Assembly: GCA_015067025.1 (NCBI GenBank)
Contig: SVNC01000012.1
Coordinates: forward strand, 1 to 56,254
From: Oscillospiraceae bacterium
Lineage (GTDB): Bacteria; Bacillota; Clostridia; Oscillospirales; Ruminococcaceae
Reading direction: 5' to 3'
Length of the DNA stretch: 56,254 nt
The notes under the pieces were generated by a model that made no database searches, was not told where the DNA came from, and saw nothing but the letters and a program-made list of their open reading frames with translations. Position numbers and translations under genes: made by a program. Below are positions 1 through 8,641 of this stretch, one piece after another; the first letter of the stretch is position 1, and each line of letters opens with the position of its first letter.

Positions 1-6
1 TCGTTT

Positions 7-500
7 TTAAGCGTAGCCGATATAAATGTCGTAGCGATCGTTGCCCATAGCTTCTGCCCAGATCCACACGTCGGTGATGTCCTGATCCTTTGCATAGCGG
101 TCAAGTCGGCTTTGGATATCTCTTTCAAGGTAAATGCAGTGTGTGCCTGCGCGGATAGGGTTATCCCAACAATCCCCACCGCCGTGTCGCTTAGTACGAG
201 TCCTTTGTTTTCGGCGTAGCTCCTTGCATAGGCGATCCAGTTATCAATATCGAAGGGAGCAGGCTTTTCCGTAGGTTCCGGCTCGGTTACCTGTTCCTCG
301 CGCTCGGTTGTGACGGGATCTTTCCCTGTCGGCTCTACCGCTGTCACGGGCGGTATTGTTTCGAGTGGGGGTTCTGTTATTACCGTTTCCGATACCGTTG
401 TCGTCGGACTCTCTGTAGGAGGTGGTGCGGTGTTGCCACCGCATCCCACCATACTCACGAGCACCACACAGCAGAGAAGATAAATTATTAGTTTTTTCAT
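7..500 (-). pseudogene. lipoprotein gene with a broken reading frame
   Basis: Starting at the ATG at 500, the minus strand encodes a lipoprotein signal peptide (MKKLIIYLLCCVVLVSMVGC, lipobox ending at Cys20), a Thr/Pro/Glu-rich linker, then a segment containing IDNWIAYARSYAENKGLVLS. Near 174-177, a run of four G on the coding strand, the protein-like sequence switches frame: the continuation DCWDNPIRAG, then YLERDIQSRLDRY, DVWIWAEAMGNDRYDIYIGY, ending at TAA 7-9. Both parts look coding, so I read this as one gene with a one-base indel, either a real lesion or an assembly error. From memory, similar small lipoproteins with the YLERDI and DVWIWAE blocks occur in gut-Firmicute accessory elements. 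The start overlaps the stop of the upstream gene (ATGA), so the two are probably translationally coupled. Function unknown. Confidence 0.55.
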
Positions 501-781
501 ATATCATCCACCGTTTCTAACCCTTCCATCGCTTCAACCATTATTCGCACCGCAAGGATGAATCCGTCCCTGAATGCATCTCGTTCGGTCAGTCCTGACA
601 GTTCGCTCTGACAGTCTTTGAATTTTTCGAAAGTTTCTTTCTGCTGCTCAGTGAGCGTTGCCGTTAGGCTTTCCTCGTTTTTGCATATGAGCTTTACGAG
701 TTTGTCCACTCTCGAACCGCGCTTTATGTACCTTTCGTGCGGACTGATGTTACCGTAGTATAAATCTTCAAGTGTTGTCAT
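497..781 (-). CDS. small DUF6809-like protein
   Basis: This encodes a 94-residue soluble, charged, mostly helical protein starting MTTLEDLYYGNISPHERY. An open frame extends upstream to 835, but the ATG at 781 is preceded at good distance by a perfect AAGGAGGTG, so I choose 781. The LYYGNI.P.E opening, the central TLTEQQKETFEKFKDCQSEL stretch and the RDAFRDGFILAVRIM ending match the pattern I associate with DUF6809, a family of unknown function common in mobile and accessory regions of gut Firmicutes. Its stop overlaps the start of the lipoprotein gene by four bases. Base composition here is richer in G+C than the neighbouring housekeeping genes, which fits acquired DNA. No catalytic motif is visible. 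Confidence 0.75.
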   Translation of the reverse strand: MTTLEDLYYGNISPHERYIKRGSRVDKLVKLICKNEESLTATLTEQQKETFEKFKDCQSELSGLTERDAFRDGFILAVRIMVEAMEGLETVDDI

Positions 782-913
782 GTGCGTTGCACCTCCTTTT
801 TGCAACACAAACACATACCACAACACTTTCCACAAGTCCAGCGATTTTCGATATAAAATTCAAAAAAGCACCGCATTTCTGCAACGCTTCGATTTGTTTG
901 ATATTAAATAATA

Positions 914-952
914 CAAAAGGCAGCATAGCCATCATAGACTATGCAGCCTTTC
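914..952 (-). terminator. hairpin downstream of the proBA operon
   Basis: AAAGGCAGCATAG and CTATGCAGCCTTT pair with one mismatch around a short loop. On the minus strand the hairpin is followed by TTTTGT, so it most likely ends the proB-proA-membrane protein transcript. It could also end plus-strand transcription. Confidence 0.6.
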
Positions 953-1020
953 TTGTTATCCTATTCGGTTTTCGTTTTCTCCGTTAAGGACATCACGCTT
1001 TTGGTCAAGGGATTTTTTAT

Positions 1021-1839
1021 TTAATGTTCCTGTCCGTCGCCATATAAACCGCCGTCACCTTCAACCATCTTAAGAGATGTGATGGTCTTTTTATCACCTG
1101 ATTTTACAATTGTATAAATCATAGTCTTTGCACTTTCGGGTTCTTTGTTAAGTCCGGGTATTTCAACGGCTGGTGGATAATAATCAACTGTTACCGTATA
1201 GGTCTCGCCTATATTTGAAAGCTCAGTGATTTTAAGAGAATAGTTGGGGATAAGCTGCATATCAGCTACCGCATACGCCTTTTTATCGGGAATATAGGTT
1301 GCCAGATCGTCAATGTGACCTACGGTACGATGTTCAAACTGTATCGAACCGCCGAAGATGCTTTTTGCATTTGTTTCCACATCGAATTCAGGGATATAAA
1401 TAAGTCCGTCCTCGCTCTGGTATTTTGACATATCGCCTGTAAGTCTTATTCTCGAAATAGCCGCCTTTATAATAGAGGGGCTTGTAAGATTTTCCGCCTT
1501 TTCAAAGCTCGGTGGGTCGGTTGCTACTATCGGGTAGAGATAAAGGGTAAGCTCATTTTTGAGCGGTGTCTGGTTGGCGATATCTGAAATAGCTCCTGAT
1601 AAAGTAAGCACCGTGCTTATTATTCCAAGAATTGCAAAGATAATCACCGTAAGACCTGCAATGAAAAATAACGTTTTCTTACCTTTTCCGTTTCCCTTCT
1701 TTTCGGGAACGTCAACAACGATTATATCATCCTGCTGGATCTCACTTGTATCCTCGCCGAAGGCTTCTTCGAGAGAGCCTGCAAGCCCGTGAAGTATACC
1801 GTCGTCGTGCTTCTTTTTTATTCTGTCCTTTTTAGCCAT
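1021..1839 (-). CDS. single-pass membrane protein of unknown function
   Basis: The protein has 272 residues. Residues 1-52 are highly charged and probably cytoplasmic (acidic stretch with DDIIVVDVPEKKG followed by a Lys/Gly-rich patch). One membrane segment lies at about 55-85 (LFFIAGLTVIIFAILGII), and the rest is predicted outside. The exterior part has alternating beta-type sequence and a region with DYYPPAVEIPGL, without a family I recognise. It starts 21 bases after the proA stop behind GGAAAGGAAAAAAG, so it is the third gene of the proline operon. Nothing in the sequence ties it to proline synthesis. The following hairpin at 914-952 probably ends the transcript. Confidence 0.7.
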   Translation of the reverse strand: MAKKDRIKKKHDDGILHGLAGSLEEAFGEDTSEIQQDDIIVVDVPEKKGNGKGKKTLFFIAGLTVIIFAILGIISTVLTLSGAISDIANQTPLKNELTLYLYPIVATDPPSFEKAENLTSPSIIKAAISRIRLTGDMSKYQSEDGLIYIPEFDVETNAKSIFGGSIQFEHRTVGHIDDLATYIPDKKAYAVADMQLIPNYSLKITELSNIGETYTVTVDYYPPAVEIPGLNKEPESAKTMIYTIVKSGDKKTITSLKMVEGDGGLYGDGQEH

Positions 1840-1860
1840 CTTTTTTCCTTTCCGAATAGC

Positions 1861-3105
1861 TTAACCTCTTATCTGACCGTTACCGTTTATAAGATATTTA
1901 AAGGTAGTCAGTGCTTCAAGTCCCATAGGACCTCTTACGTGGAGCTTCTGCGTAGAGATACCGATTTCTGCTCCAAGACCGAATTCAAAGCCATCGGTAA
2001 AGCGTGTGCTGGCATTTACGTAAACAGCCGCCGCATCAATTTCTCTCTGGAATTTTTCTGCGTTCTTGAGATACTCTGTAATGATGCATTCGCTGTGTTT
2101 TGTACCAAATCTGTTTATATGTGCAATAGCCTCGTCAATATCGTCCACTACCTTTACAGCAATTGTAAGGTCGAGGAATTCCTTGCGGTAATCTTCGTCA
2201 GTAGCTTCCTTTGAAACCGTAATATACGCCGCCGTATCAGCGTCACCGATAAACTGAACCTTACCGTTCCATTTTTCGCTGAGCTTCTTCAAAAAGCCTT
2301 CGGCGATATTTTTGTGTACAAGTACGTTTTCAATAGCGTTGCATACAGAAGGACGCTGAGTCTTTGCGTTATCTGTAATTTCTACCGCCATATCAATATC
2401 GGCAAAGCGGTCAACGTAAATGTGACAGTTACCTTCACCCGTCTGAATAACGGGGACTGTAGCGTTCTTTATAACAGCGTTTATAAGTCCGCCGCCGCCT
2501 CTCGGTATAAGTACGTCCAGGTAATCGTTAGCCTTCATAAGTTCTGTTGCCACTTCTCTTGACGTATCTTCAACAAGCTGAACGATATTAGGGTTCACAC
2601 CATGCTTTTCAGCTGCCTTACGCATAAGTCCCACAAGGCACTTGTTTGAGTTTATAGCGTCACTGCCGCCTCTTAAAATAACCGTGTTGCCTGCTTTAAG
2701 GCAAAGCACGCCCGCGTCGACCGTAACGTTGGGACGAGATTCAAAGATTATACCGATAACGCCTAAGGGTACGCTCTTTTTAACGATGGAAAGACCATTT
2801 TTAAGAGTGCCGCCGCCAAGCACCTTTCCGACAGGGTCAGCAAGTGCCATAACCTGCATAACACCCTCAGCCATACCGTCAATTCTCTGTTCTGTAAGAG
2901 TCAGTCTGTCAACCATAGCCTGAGCCATATTATTTTTATGTGCTTCTTCAATATCTTTTTTGTTTTCGGAAATTATCTCCTCTTTGCTGTTTAAAAGCAT
3001 ATCGGCAATTTCCTTTAAGATCTCATTCTTCTTTATTTCGGTAAGGCCGGCACACTCACCTGATGCCTTTTTAGCCTTTATACCAAGCTCGTCTATATAA
3101 CTCAT
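1861..3105 (-). CDS. proA: gamma-glutamyl phosphate reductase
   Basis: ProA performs the NADPH-dependent reduction of gamma-glutamyl phosphate to glutamate-5-semialdehyde, the second step of proline synthesis. The 414-residue product has the aldehyde-dehydrogenase-like fold signatures of ProA: GVIGIIFESRPNVTVDAG, LKAGNTVILRGGSDAI, IQTGEGNCHIYVD, the active-site cysteine in RPSVCNAIENVLVH, and the C-terminal GLGAEIGISTQKLHVRGPMG. An in-frame ATG exists at 3123, but the ribosome binding site AAAGGAA lies inside that extension and is well spaced for the ATG at 3105, which I choose (MSYIDELG). Length is normal for the family. It follows proB directly and shares its promoter. Confidence 0.97.
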   Translation of the reverse strand: MSYIDELGIKAKKASGECAGLTEIKKNEILKEIADMLLNSKEEIISENKKDIEEAHKNNMAQAMVDRLTLTEQRIDGMAEGVMQVMALADPVGKVLGGGTLKNGLSIVKKSVPLGVIGIIFESRPNVTVDAGVLCLKAGNTVILRGGSDAINSNKCLVGLMRKAAEKHGVNPNIVQLVEDTSREVATELMKANDYLDVLIPRGGGGLINAVIKNATVPVIQTGEGNCHIYVDRFADIDMAVEITDNAKTQRPSVCNAIENVLVHKNIAEGFLKKLSEKWNGKVQFIGDADTAAYITVSKEATDEDYRKEFLDLTIAVKVVDDIDEAIAHINRFGTKHSECIITEYLKNAEKFQREIDAAAVYVNASTRFTDGFEFGLGAEIGISTQKLHVRGPMGLEALTTFKYLINGNGQIRG

Positions 3106-3122
3106 AATTTCAGTTCCTTTCA

Positions 3123-3911
3123 TTATACCTCATCTGCCGCAAAGGCTGTGCAGGTAGCTTTATTTTCAAAAAGATCGTAAAGTATTTCGGGGTTTTCTCC
3201 GTTTATTATAACCGTAGGTATGCCGTTTTCCTTAGCGATGCCTGCCGCTTCAAGCTTTGTCAGCATACCGCCGCTGGAAAATTCACTTCCCGTACCCTTT
3301 GCCGCCGCTATCATTTCAGCGGTTATCTTTTCTACGTAAGGGATATGCTTTGCGTCGGGGAGAGATGGATTTCTGTCATATAGTCCGTCAACGTCGGTGA
3401 GCAGAACAAGCAGATCCGCCTCGCAAAGCGTTGCAACGATTGCTGATAACGTATCATTCTCGTCAAAGTCAAGCTCTTTTATTGATACGGTATCGTTTGC
3501 GTTTATAATAGGTACGATACCCATATCAAGAAGAGTCTTGAAGGTATTTATAACGTTCTGTTTTCTTGTCTTATTTGAGATTACGTCTCTTGTTAAAAGC
3601 ACCTGTGCTACCGTGTGGTTGTGTTTCTGGAATTCTCTGTCATAGATATGCATAAGCTCGCACTGACCAATAGCGGCACAAGCCTGCTTTTGTGGGATCT
3701 CAGTGGGCTTTTTGCGAAGGCCCGCACGGGCTGCTCCTATACCCTGAGCACCTGAGGTCACGAATATAATTTCCTTGCCTGCGTTTTTAAGGTCTGAAAA
3801 AACTTCGATAAGCTTTGCAACTCTGCGGATGTTTAAATTACCCGTAGAATGTGCAAGGGTGTTTGTGCCAACCTTTATTACTATTCTTTTCTTTTCGGAA
3901 AAATCTATCAT
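3123..3911 (-). CDS. proB: glutamate 5-kinase, short form without PUA domain
   Basis: ProB phosphorylates glutamate to gamma-glutamyl phosphate, the committed and usually proline-inhibited step of proline synthesis. The 262-residue protein carries the amino-acid kinase fold: KRIVIKVGTNTLAHSTG at the N-terminus, VTSGAQGIGAAR, INANDTVS, the aspartate-rich ADLLVLLTDVDGLYDRNP and SSGGMLTKLEAAGIA. It ends after the kinase domain, so the C-terminal PUA domain found in the roughly 367-residue E. coli enzyme is missing, as in many Firmicutes. It is the first gene of the operon, with a strong promoter 40 to 70 bases upstream and the ribosome binding site AGAGGAA. Confidence 0.97.
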   Translation of the reverse strand: MIDFSEKKRIVIKVGTNTLAHSTGNLNIRRVAKLIEVFSDLKNAGKEIIFVTSGAQGIGAARAGLRKKPTEIPQKQACAAIGQCELMHIYDREFQKHNHTVAQVLLTRDVISNKTRKQNVINTFKTLLDMGIVPIINANDTVSIKELDFDENDTLSAIVATLCEADLLVLLTDVDGLYDRNPSLPDAKHIPYVEKITAEMIAAAKGTGSEFSSGGMLTKLEAAGIAKENGIPTVIINGENPEILYDLFENKATCTAFAADEV

Positions 3912-3951
3912 AGTCTTTATTCCTCTGTTCTATTTAAAAATATACAGATAT

Positions 3952-3980
3952 ATTATACCAAATTAAAAGAGAAATTGCAA
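3952..3980 (-). promoter_or_regulatory. sigma-A promoter of proBA
   Basis: On the minus strand TTGCAA (3980-3975) and TATAAT (3957-3952) are separated by 17 bases, with TGG immediately before the -10 box, an extended -10. Confidence 0.8.
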
Positions 3981-4005
3981 TAGTAATCCTTTTTTTAGCT
4001 TCTTT

Positions 4006-5529
4006 TTAATTACTCCAGTATTTTCTGTCAAGACTGCGGAAGTTTATTGCTGATGATATATCCTGCTTTCTGATTATTTCACTGTCTGCTAAATCGGCAC
4101 AGGTGCGGGCTACTTTGAGTATTCTGTCATAGGCTCTTGCGGAAAGTCCCATCTTGTCAAAGCAATCTGAAATAAGCTTCTTTGCACTGTCATCCATCGG
4201 GCACATTTCGTGGAGCAGAGCAGGAGTTATCTTTGAATTTGAACGGATACCCGTACCCCTAAATCGTTTTGCCTGAATTTCTCTTGCCTTCATTACCCTT
4301 TCGGATATTGCAGAGCTTGACTCTCCGGGCTTTGCCTCACTTATCTCGTTATAGGAAAGCTGGGGCATTTCAACCTGAATATCAATTCTGTCAAGGACGG
4401 GACGGCTTATCCTGCCTAAATAATTCTGTATCATTTTCTGAGAGCAGGTACAGTTGCCTTTAGGATTTCCGTAGTTGCCGCAGGGGCAGGGGTTCATTGC
4501 CGCCACTAACATTATGTCACAAGGGTAGGTGATAGAGCCTTGTGCTCTCGATATGGTTATAACGCCGTCTTCTAAAGGTTGGCGGAGGGTTTCAAGCGTT
4601 CTTCTGTCAAATTCGGGTAACTCGTCAAGGAATAATACGCCGTTATGGGCAAGGGATATTTCACCCGGCTTCGGCACACTGCCGCCGCCGATAAGACCTA
4701 CAGCGGACGCTGTATGGCTGACACTTCTGAAGGGTCTTACGGTCATTATAGGATTATTTCTGTCAAGCTGACCTGCTATAGAGTGTATACCGGTAGTTTC
4801 CATACTTTCTTCAAAGGTCATAGGAGGCAGTATAGAGGGTATTCTTTTGGATATCATACTTTTACCCGTTCCGGGAGGTCCGATAAGCAGTACGTTATGA
4901 AAGCCTGCAGCCGCTACCTCAAGAGCACGTTTTGCAAGAGGCTGACCCTTGACCTCTGCCATATCGCTTATTTGTATAAACGCTTCATCAGGAGCATAGG
5001 GAGCTTCGGGCTTTATCTGCTCTCTTTTTGTAAAGTGGTTTATAAATTCGCCTATATTTTCTACGCCGTAAACTTCAAGTCCTTCTACTACAGAGGCTTC
5101 TCTTGCGTTTTCCTTTGGGAGAAAGAGTCGCTTTATTCCGCATTTGTGAGCTTCTATAGCCATACTAAGTACACCGGCTGTAAAGGTAAGTCCGCCGCCG
5201 AGCGACACTTCACCGATGAAAGCACAGTCAGAAAGGTCCTCGTCAATTATTCCGTTTACGCTGAGTATAGCGGCAATAATGGTAAAGTCGTATACCGAAC
5301 CGCTTTTTCTCACGTCAGCAGGAGCAAGATTTACCGTTATACGTTGACCGCCAATGCCGATGCCAACACCCGAAAGTGCACCCTTTATACGCATTTTACT
5401 TTCCTGTACCGCCATATCGCCAAGACCTACAATGTCAAAGGCAGGCTGTCCCTTTGAAGTTATGATTTCGGCTGTTACCTTAAAAGCATTCATACCGAAA
5501 AGACCCATTCCGTTTACTGCAGCGTACAT
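4006..5529 (-). CDS. comM: YifB/ComM family magnesium-chelatase-like AAA+ ATPase
   Basis: The 507-residue product matches YifB/ComM from end to end. It has the N-terminal ChlI-like domain (MYAAVNGMGLFGMNAFKV, then FDIVGLGDMAVQESKMRIKGAL and INV-type NLAPADVRKSG), an AAA+ core with Walker A GPPGTGKS near residue 217, Walker B GVLFLDELPEF, the cysteine-rich insert MNPCPCGNYG followed by GNCTCS, and the C-terminal Mg-chelatase helical domain (LSARAYDRILKVARTCADL). In naturally transformable bacteria ComM is a helicase promoting branch migration during recombination; the role in clostridia is not settled. Start at the ATG 5529 behind AGGGAG. It seems monocistronic and converges on the proB promoter region. 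Confidence 0.95.
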   Translation of the reverse strand: MYAAVNGMGLFGMNAFKVTAEIITSKGQPAFDIVGLGDMAVQESKMRIKGALSGVGIGIGGQRITVNLAPADVRKSGSVYDFTIIAAILSVNGIIDEDLSDCAFIGEVSLGGGLTFTAGVLSMAIEAHKCGIKRLFLPKENAREASVVEGLEVYGVENIGEFINHFTKREQIKPEAPYAPDEAFIQISDMAEVKGQPLAKRALEVAAAGFHNVLLIGPPGTGKSMISKRIPSILPPMTFEESMETTGIHSIAGQLDRNNPIMTVRPFRSVSHTASAVGLIGGGSVPKPGEISLAHNGVLFLDELPEFDRRTLETLRQPLEDGVITISRAQGSITYPCDIMLVAAMNPCPCGNYGNPKGNCTCSQKMIQNYLGRISRPVLDRIDIQVEMPQLSYNEISEAKPGESSSAISERVMKAREIQAKRFRGTGIRSNSKITPALLHEMCPMDDSAKKLISDCFDKMGLSARAYDRILKVARTCADLADSEIIRKQDISSAINFRSLDRKYWSN

Positions 5530-5653
5530 AATTTTTCTCCCTATGTGTAAAATTTAAGAAATATATTACTATTATACATCCCTTTAGTGTGATTTTCAAC
5601 AAATATTGCCTTAAATTTTCTTAAAATTTTTCTCAAAAAAATGAATATTTTAT

Positions 5654-5682
5654 TTGCATTTTTAAAGAAAAAATGATATACT
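5654..5682 (+). promoter_or_regulatory. sigma-A promoter of the phosphoglucomutase gene
   Basis: TTGCAT (5654-5659), 17-base spacer, TATACT (5677-5682), preceded by TGA as an extended -10. Confidence 0.75.
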
Positions 5683-5743
5683 GTAGAATGACGGATTATG
5701 CGGTACATATTTACCGCTCATTATAGAAAGGAAATTCATACCT

Positions 5744-7462
5744 ATGAGCAATATCAACTCACTCTACACTCAGTGGCTCGAAAAGGCTACGATCGATCCT
5801 GACTTAAAGGCAGAACTTGAAAGCGTATCAGGAAAGGAAGAAGAAATTTCCGATAGATTTTATCGTGATTTAGAATTCGGTACAGGCGGTCTTCGCGGCG
5901 TTATCGGTGCCGGTACGAACAGAATGAACGTTTACACGGTAGGTAAGGCTACTCAGGGTCTTGCAAACTACCTCAAAAAGACAGGCAAGAAGGATTTAAG
6001 CGTTGCAGTAGCTTACGACAGCAGAATAAAGTCTGACGTTTTTGCAAAGCACGCCGCTGAGATCTTTGCGGCAAACGGCATAAAGGTAAATATCTACACA
6101 GAGCTTATGCCCACACCTATGCTTTCTTTTGCAGTAAGAGCATTAAAGTGTGATGCAGGTGTTATCGTTACAGCCAGCCACAACCCTGCTAAGTACAACG
6201 GCTACAAGGTATACGGCGATGACGGTTGTCAGGTTACTCTTGAAGCAGCAGAAGCTATTTTAAGCGAGATCGACAAGCTTGATATCTTCAGTGACGTGCA
6301 GTCAGCAGAGTTTGAAGAATGCGTAGCAAATGGTTCTATCCGGTATATTCCCCAGTCTGTAATTGACGATTACATTGCAAACGTAAAGAAGCAGTCACTT
6401 CACCCTGATTTATGTGCAACAAGCGGTCTTAAGGTCGTATATACACCTCTTAACGGTGCAGGCAACAAGCCCGTAAGAAGAATATTAAAGGAAATCGGTA
6501 TCACTGACGTTGTAGTAGTTAAGGAACAGGAAAATCCTGACGGCAACTTCACGACTTGTCCTTACCCCAACCCCGAAATAAGAGAAGCACTTACTTTAGG
6601 CTTAGAGCTTTGTAAGACAGAAAAGCCTGACCTTCTTCTTGCTACTGACCCTGACAGCGACCGTGTAGGTATCGCAGTTCCTGATGGTGATGATTACGTA
6701 CTCTTCACAGGTAACGAAGTAGGTGCAATGCTTCTTGAATACATCTGCAAGGAAAGAATTGCAAACGGCACGATGCCCGAAAACCCCGTTGCAGTAAAGA
6801 CAATAGTAACAACAGACTTAGTAAAGGCAATTGCCGAAAAGTACAACGTTGAGCTTTTTGAAGTTCTCACAGGCTTCAAGTTTATCGGTGAACAGATAGG
6901 CTTCCTTGAAGACAAGGGTGAGCAGGACAGATACATCTTCGGTTTTGAAGAAAGCTATGGTTACCTTGCAGGAAGCTACGTAAGAGATAAGGATGCTGTC
7001 GTAGCGTCAATGCTTATCTGTGAAATGGCTGCATTCTATCGTACAAAGGGTATTTCACTCGTTCAGGCAAGAGCTAATATGTACAAAGAATACGGTTTCT
7101 ACTGCAACCAGCTTGAAACCTTCACCTTTGAAGGCGAAAGCGGTATGAAGAAGATGGCAGAGATCATGGACAAGATGCGTCATGATTATCCTAAGGCTAT
7201 TGCAGGCAGCAAGGTTATCGGTCTTGCAGACTATGAAGAAAGCTACAAGGTTGACTTCGCAACAGGTGTAAAGACAGAGCTTACACTTCCTAAGTCCAAT
7301 GTAATCACACTGTATCTTGAAAACAACGCAAGCGTTATCATAAGACCCTCAGGTACGGAGCCTAAGATCAAGCTTTACTACACAACGGTAGGCACAAGCG
7401 TTGAAGATGCAAAGGAAAAGCAGAAGGCTTATTCAGCAGATTTCACAAAATTGATAAAGTAA
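5744..7462 (+). CDS. pgcA: alpha-phosphoglucomutase (phosphohexomutase family)
   Basis: This enzyme interconverts glucose 1-phosphate and glucose 6-phosphate (some members also act on mannose phosphates), linking glycogen, cell-wall sugar and glycolytic pools. The 572-residue protein has the four-domain phosphohexomutase layout: the substrate and start motif GTGGLRGVIGAGTNRMN, the catalytic phosphoserine in TASHNP (Ser145), the metal-binding loop DPDSDR, the sugar-binding FGFEESYGYL, and the C-terminal phosphate-binding RPSGTEPKIKLYY. The length fits the Firmicute PgcA-type rather than the shorter ManB-type. Start behind AGAAAGGAA. It has its own promoter and is followed by an independently promoted rpmE. 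Confidence 0.95.
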   Translation: MSNINSLYTQWLEKATIDPDLKAELESVSGKEEEISDRFYRDLEFGTGGLRGVIGAGTNRMNVYTVGKATQGLANYLKKTGKKDLSVAVAYDSRIKSDVFAKHAAEIFAANGIKVNIYTELMPTPMLSFAVRALKCDAGVIVTASHNPAKYNGYKVYGDDGCQVTLEAAEAILSEIDKLDIFSDVQSAEFEECVANGSIRYIPQSVIDDYIANVKKQSLHPDLCATSGLKVVYTPLNGAGNKPVRRILKEIGITDVVVVKEQENPDGNFTTCPYPNPEIREALTLGLELCKTEKPDLLLATDPDSDRVGIAVPDGDDYVLFTGNEVGAMLLEYICKERIANGTMPENPVAVKTIVTTDLVKAIAEKYNVELFEVLTGFKFIGEQIGFLEDKGEQDRYIFGFEESYGYLAGSYVRDKDAVVASMLICEMAAFYRTKGISLVQARANMYKEYGFYCNQLETFTFEGESGMKKMAEIMDKMRHDYPKAIAGSKVIGLADYEESYKVDFATGVKTELTLPKSNVITLYLENNASVIIRPSGTEPKIKLYYTTVGTSVEDAKEKQKAYSADFTKLIK

Positions 7463-7505
7463 ATCACTATAATTTAAAAAGGTTATGAAAAATTACAAAA
7501 AAGAC

Positions 7506-7534
7506 TTGCAAAGCCCGAATGTTTGTGATATAAT
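7506..7534 (+). promoter_or_regulatory. sigma-A promoter of rpmE
   Basis: TTGCAA (7506-7511), 17-base spacer ending in TGA, TATAAT (7529-7534). This leaves an untranslated leader of about 85 bases, long enough to hold an autoregulatory structure. Only a small GCGT/ACGC hairpin near 7545-7560 is obvious, and I cannot assign it to a known ribosomal-protein leader class. Confidence 0.8.
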
Positions 7535-7626
7535 AATAACCTAAGCGTGAAATATAACGCACTTAATATCGAAATCATGGCGAAAGCTGTAATTTAGACG
7601 CATCATTAAAGTCAGGAGGTGACAGC

Positions 7627-7830
7627 ATGAAAGAAGGTATCCACCCTAACTACCAGCCCACCACAATCAAGTGTGCTTGCGGCGAGGTTATCGAAACACG
7701 TTCTACAAAGCAGGATATCAAGGTAGAAATCTGTTCTAAGTGCCACCCTTTCTTCACAGGAAAGCAGAAGTTAGTTGACACAGGCGGACGTGTAGACAAG
7801 TTCAAGAAGAAGTACAATCTTGATAAGTAA
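7627..7830 (+). CDS. rpmE: 50S ribosomal protein L31
   Basis: Ribosomal protein L31 of the large-subunit central protuberance, 67 residues. The N-terminus MKEGIHPNY, the CACGE...[10 protein letters not shown] block and the basic tail [12 protein letters not shown] are diagnostic. The cysteine pairs (CAC and CSKC) identify the zinc-binding C+ form, in contrast to the cysteine-free form used when zinc is scarce. The ribosome binding site is a near-perfect TCAGGAGGTGA. It is a single-gene transcript with its own promoter and a strong terminator. Confidence 0.98.
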   Translation: MKEGIHPNYQPTTIKCACGEVIETRSTKQDIKVEICSKCHPFFTGKQKLVDTGGRVDKFKKKYNLDK

Positions 7831-7834
7831 TTTT

Positions 7835-7869
7835 AAAAAACTCCACCATTACTATGGCGGAGTTTTTTT
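7835..7869 (+). terminator. rho-independent terminator of rpmE
   Basis: AACTCCACCAT pairs with ATGGCGGAGTT (one G-U-type mismatch), followed by seven T. Confidence 0.92.
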
Positions 7870-7949
7870 AAAGCTATGCTATTAACATATAATTAATCTT
7901 TATATGGTAAACTGATCCGGTATTACGGATATCGGAAGAGGTGGACAGA

Positions 7950-8621
7950 ATGTTTCATATAATGGTTGCAGAAGATGATAAAAATACAAGAAAGCTGATG
8001 TGTACGGTACTTGCACAGAACGGCTATGAGCCTGTTCCTGCGGTGGATGGCGTAGACGCTCTTGAAATACTTGACAGACAACATATCGATCTTATATTGC
8101 TTGACGTAATGATGCCGAGAATGGACGGCTATGAGTTTGTAAAGACTCTGCGTGACGGAGATTGCAATATACCCGTGCTGATGGTTACCGCAAAGGAGAC
8201 CTCTGCTGATAAGATAGCAGGCTTTAAGGCAGGAACTGACGATTATATGGTAAAGCCCGTTGACGAAGAGGAGATGCTTTTAAGAATAGCCGCCTTGCTC
8301 CGCCGCTCCAACATTGCAAATGAGCATAAGCTGACAGCGGGCAGTACGGTACTTGATTATGACGCTCTTACAGTAGCTTGTAAGGGTGAAACTCAGGAGC
8401 TTCCGAATAAGGAGTTTATGCTTTTATTTAAGCTTCTTTCCTATCCCAATAAGATCTTCACCCGTCGTCAGATAATGGATGAACTGTGGGATATGGAATC
8501 AGATACCGATGAAAGAACGATAGACGTACATATAAACAGACTGAGAGAAAAATTCCGTGATAATGAGGATTTTGAAATCGTAACGGTAAGAGGTCTTGGC
8601 TATAAGGCGGTAATAAAGTAA
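7950..8621 (+). CDS. OmpR/PhoB family response regulator
   Basis: DNA-binding response regulator of a two-component system, 223 residues. The receiver domain (about 1-118) has the acidic pair ED-D at 8-10, the phospho-acceptor Asp52 in LILLDVMMPRMDGYEF, the conserved Thr in VTAKE and Lys in VKPVDEEEM. The winged-helix effector domain (about 128-223) ends with the typical DVHINRLREKF and VRGLGYKAVI. An in-frame GTG at 7941 could add three residues, but GAGGTGG overlaps it and fits the ATG at 7950. It is followed 20 bases later by the partner kinase and then an ABC transporter, the usual layout of an envelope-stress or antimicrobial-peptide response module. Confidence 0.95.
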   Translation: MFHIMVAEDDKNTRKLMCTVLAQNGYEPVPAVDGVDALEILDRQHIDLILLDVMMPRMDGYEFVKTLRDGDCNIPVLMVTAKETSADKIAGFKAGTDDYMVKPVDEEEMLLRIAALLRRSNIANEHKLTAGSTVLDYDALTVACKGETQELPNKEFMLLFKLLSYPNKIFTRRQIMDELWDMESDTDERTIDVHINRLREKFRDNEDFEIVTVRGLGYKAVIK

Positions 8622-8641
8622 AATACGGGGAGTGAGCGAGG

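Noticed and set aside
4645-5457. 270-codon open frame on the plus strand
   Set aside because: It lies wholly antisense to the YifB/ComM gene, lacks a ribosome binding site and has low-complexity, Tyr/Ser/Lys-rich sequence typical of a shadow frame.
7535-7626. Known ribosomal-protein leader class before rpmE
   Set aside because: The leader is long enough, but beyond one 4-bp hairpin I cannot match a described L31 leader, so it is only mentioned with the promoter.
7915-7930. ATCCG-N6-CGGAT before the two-component operon as an operator
   Set aside because: Only five-base arms, and no well-spaced promoter could be placed beside it.
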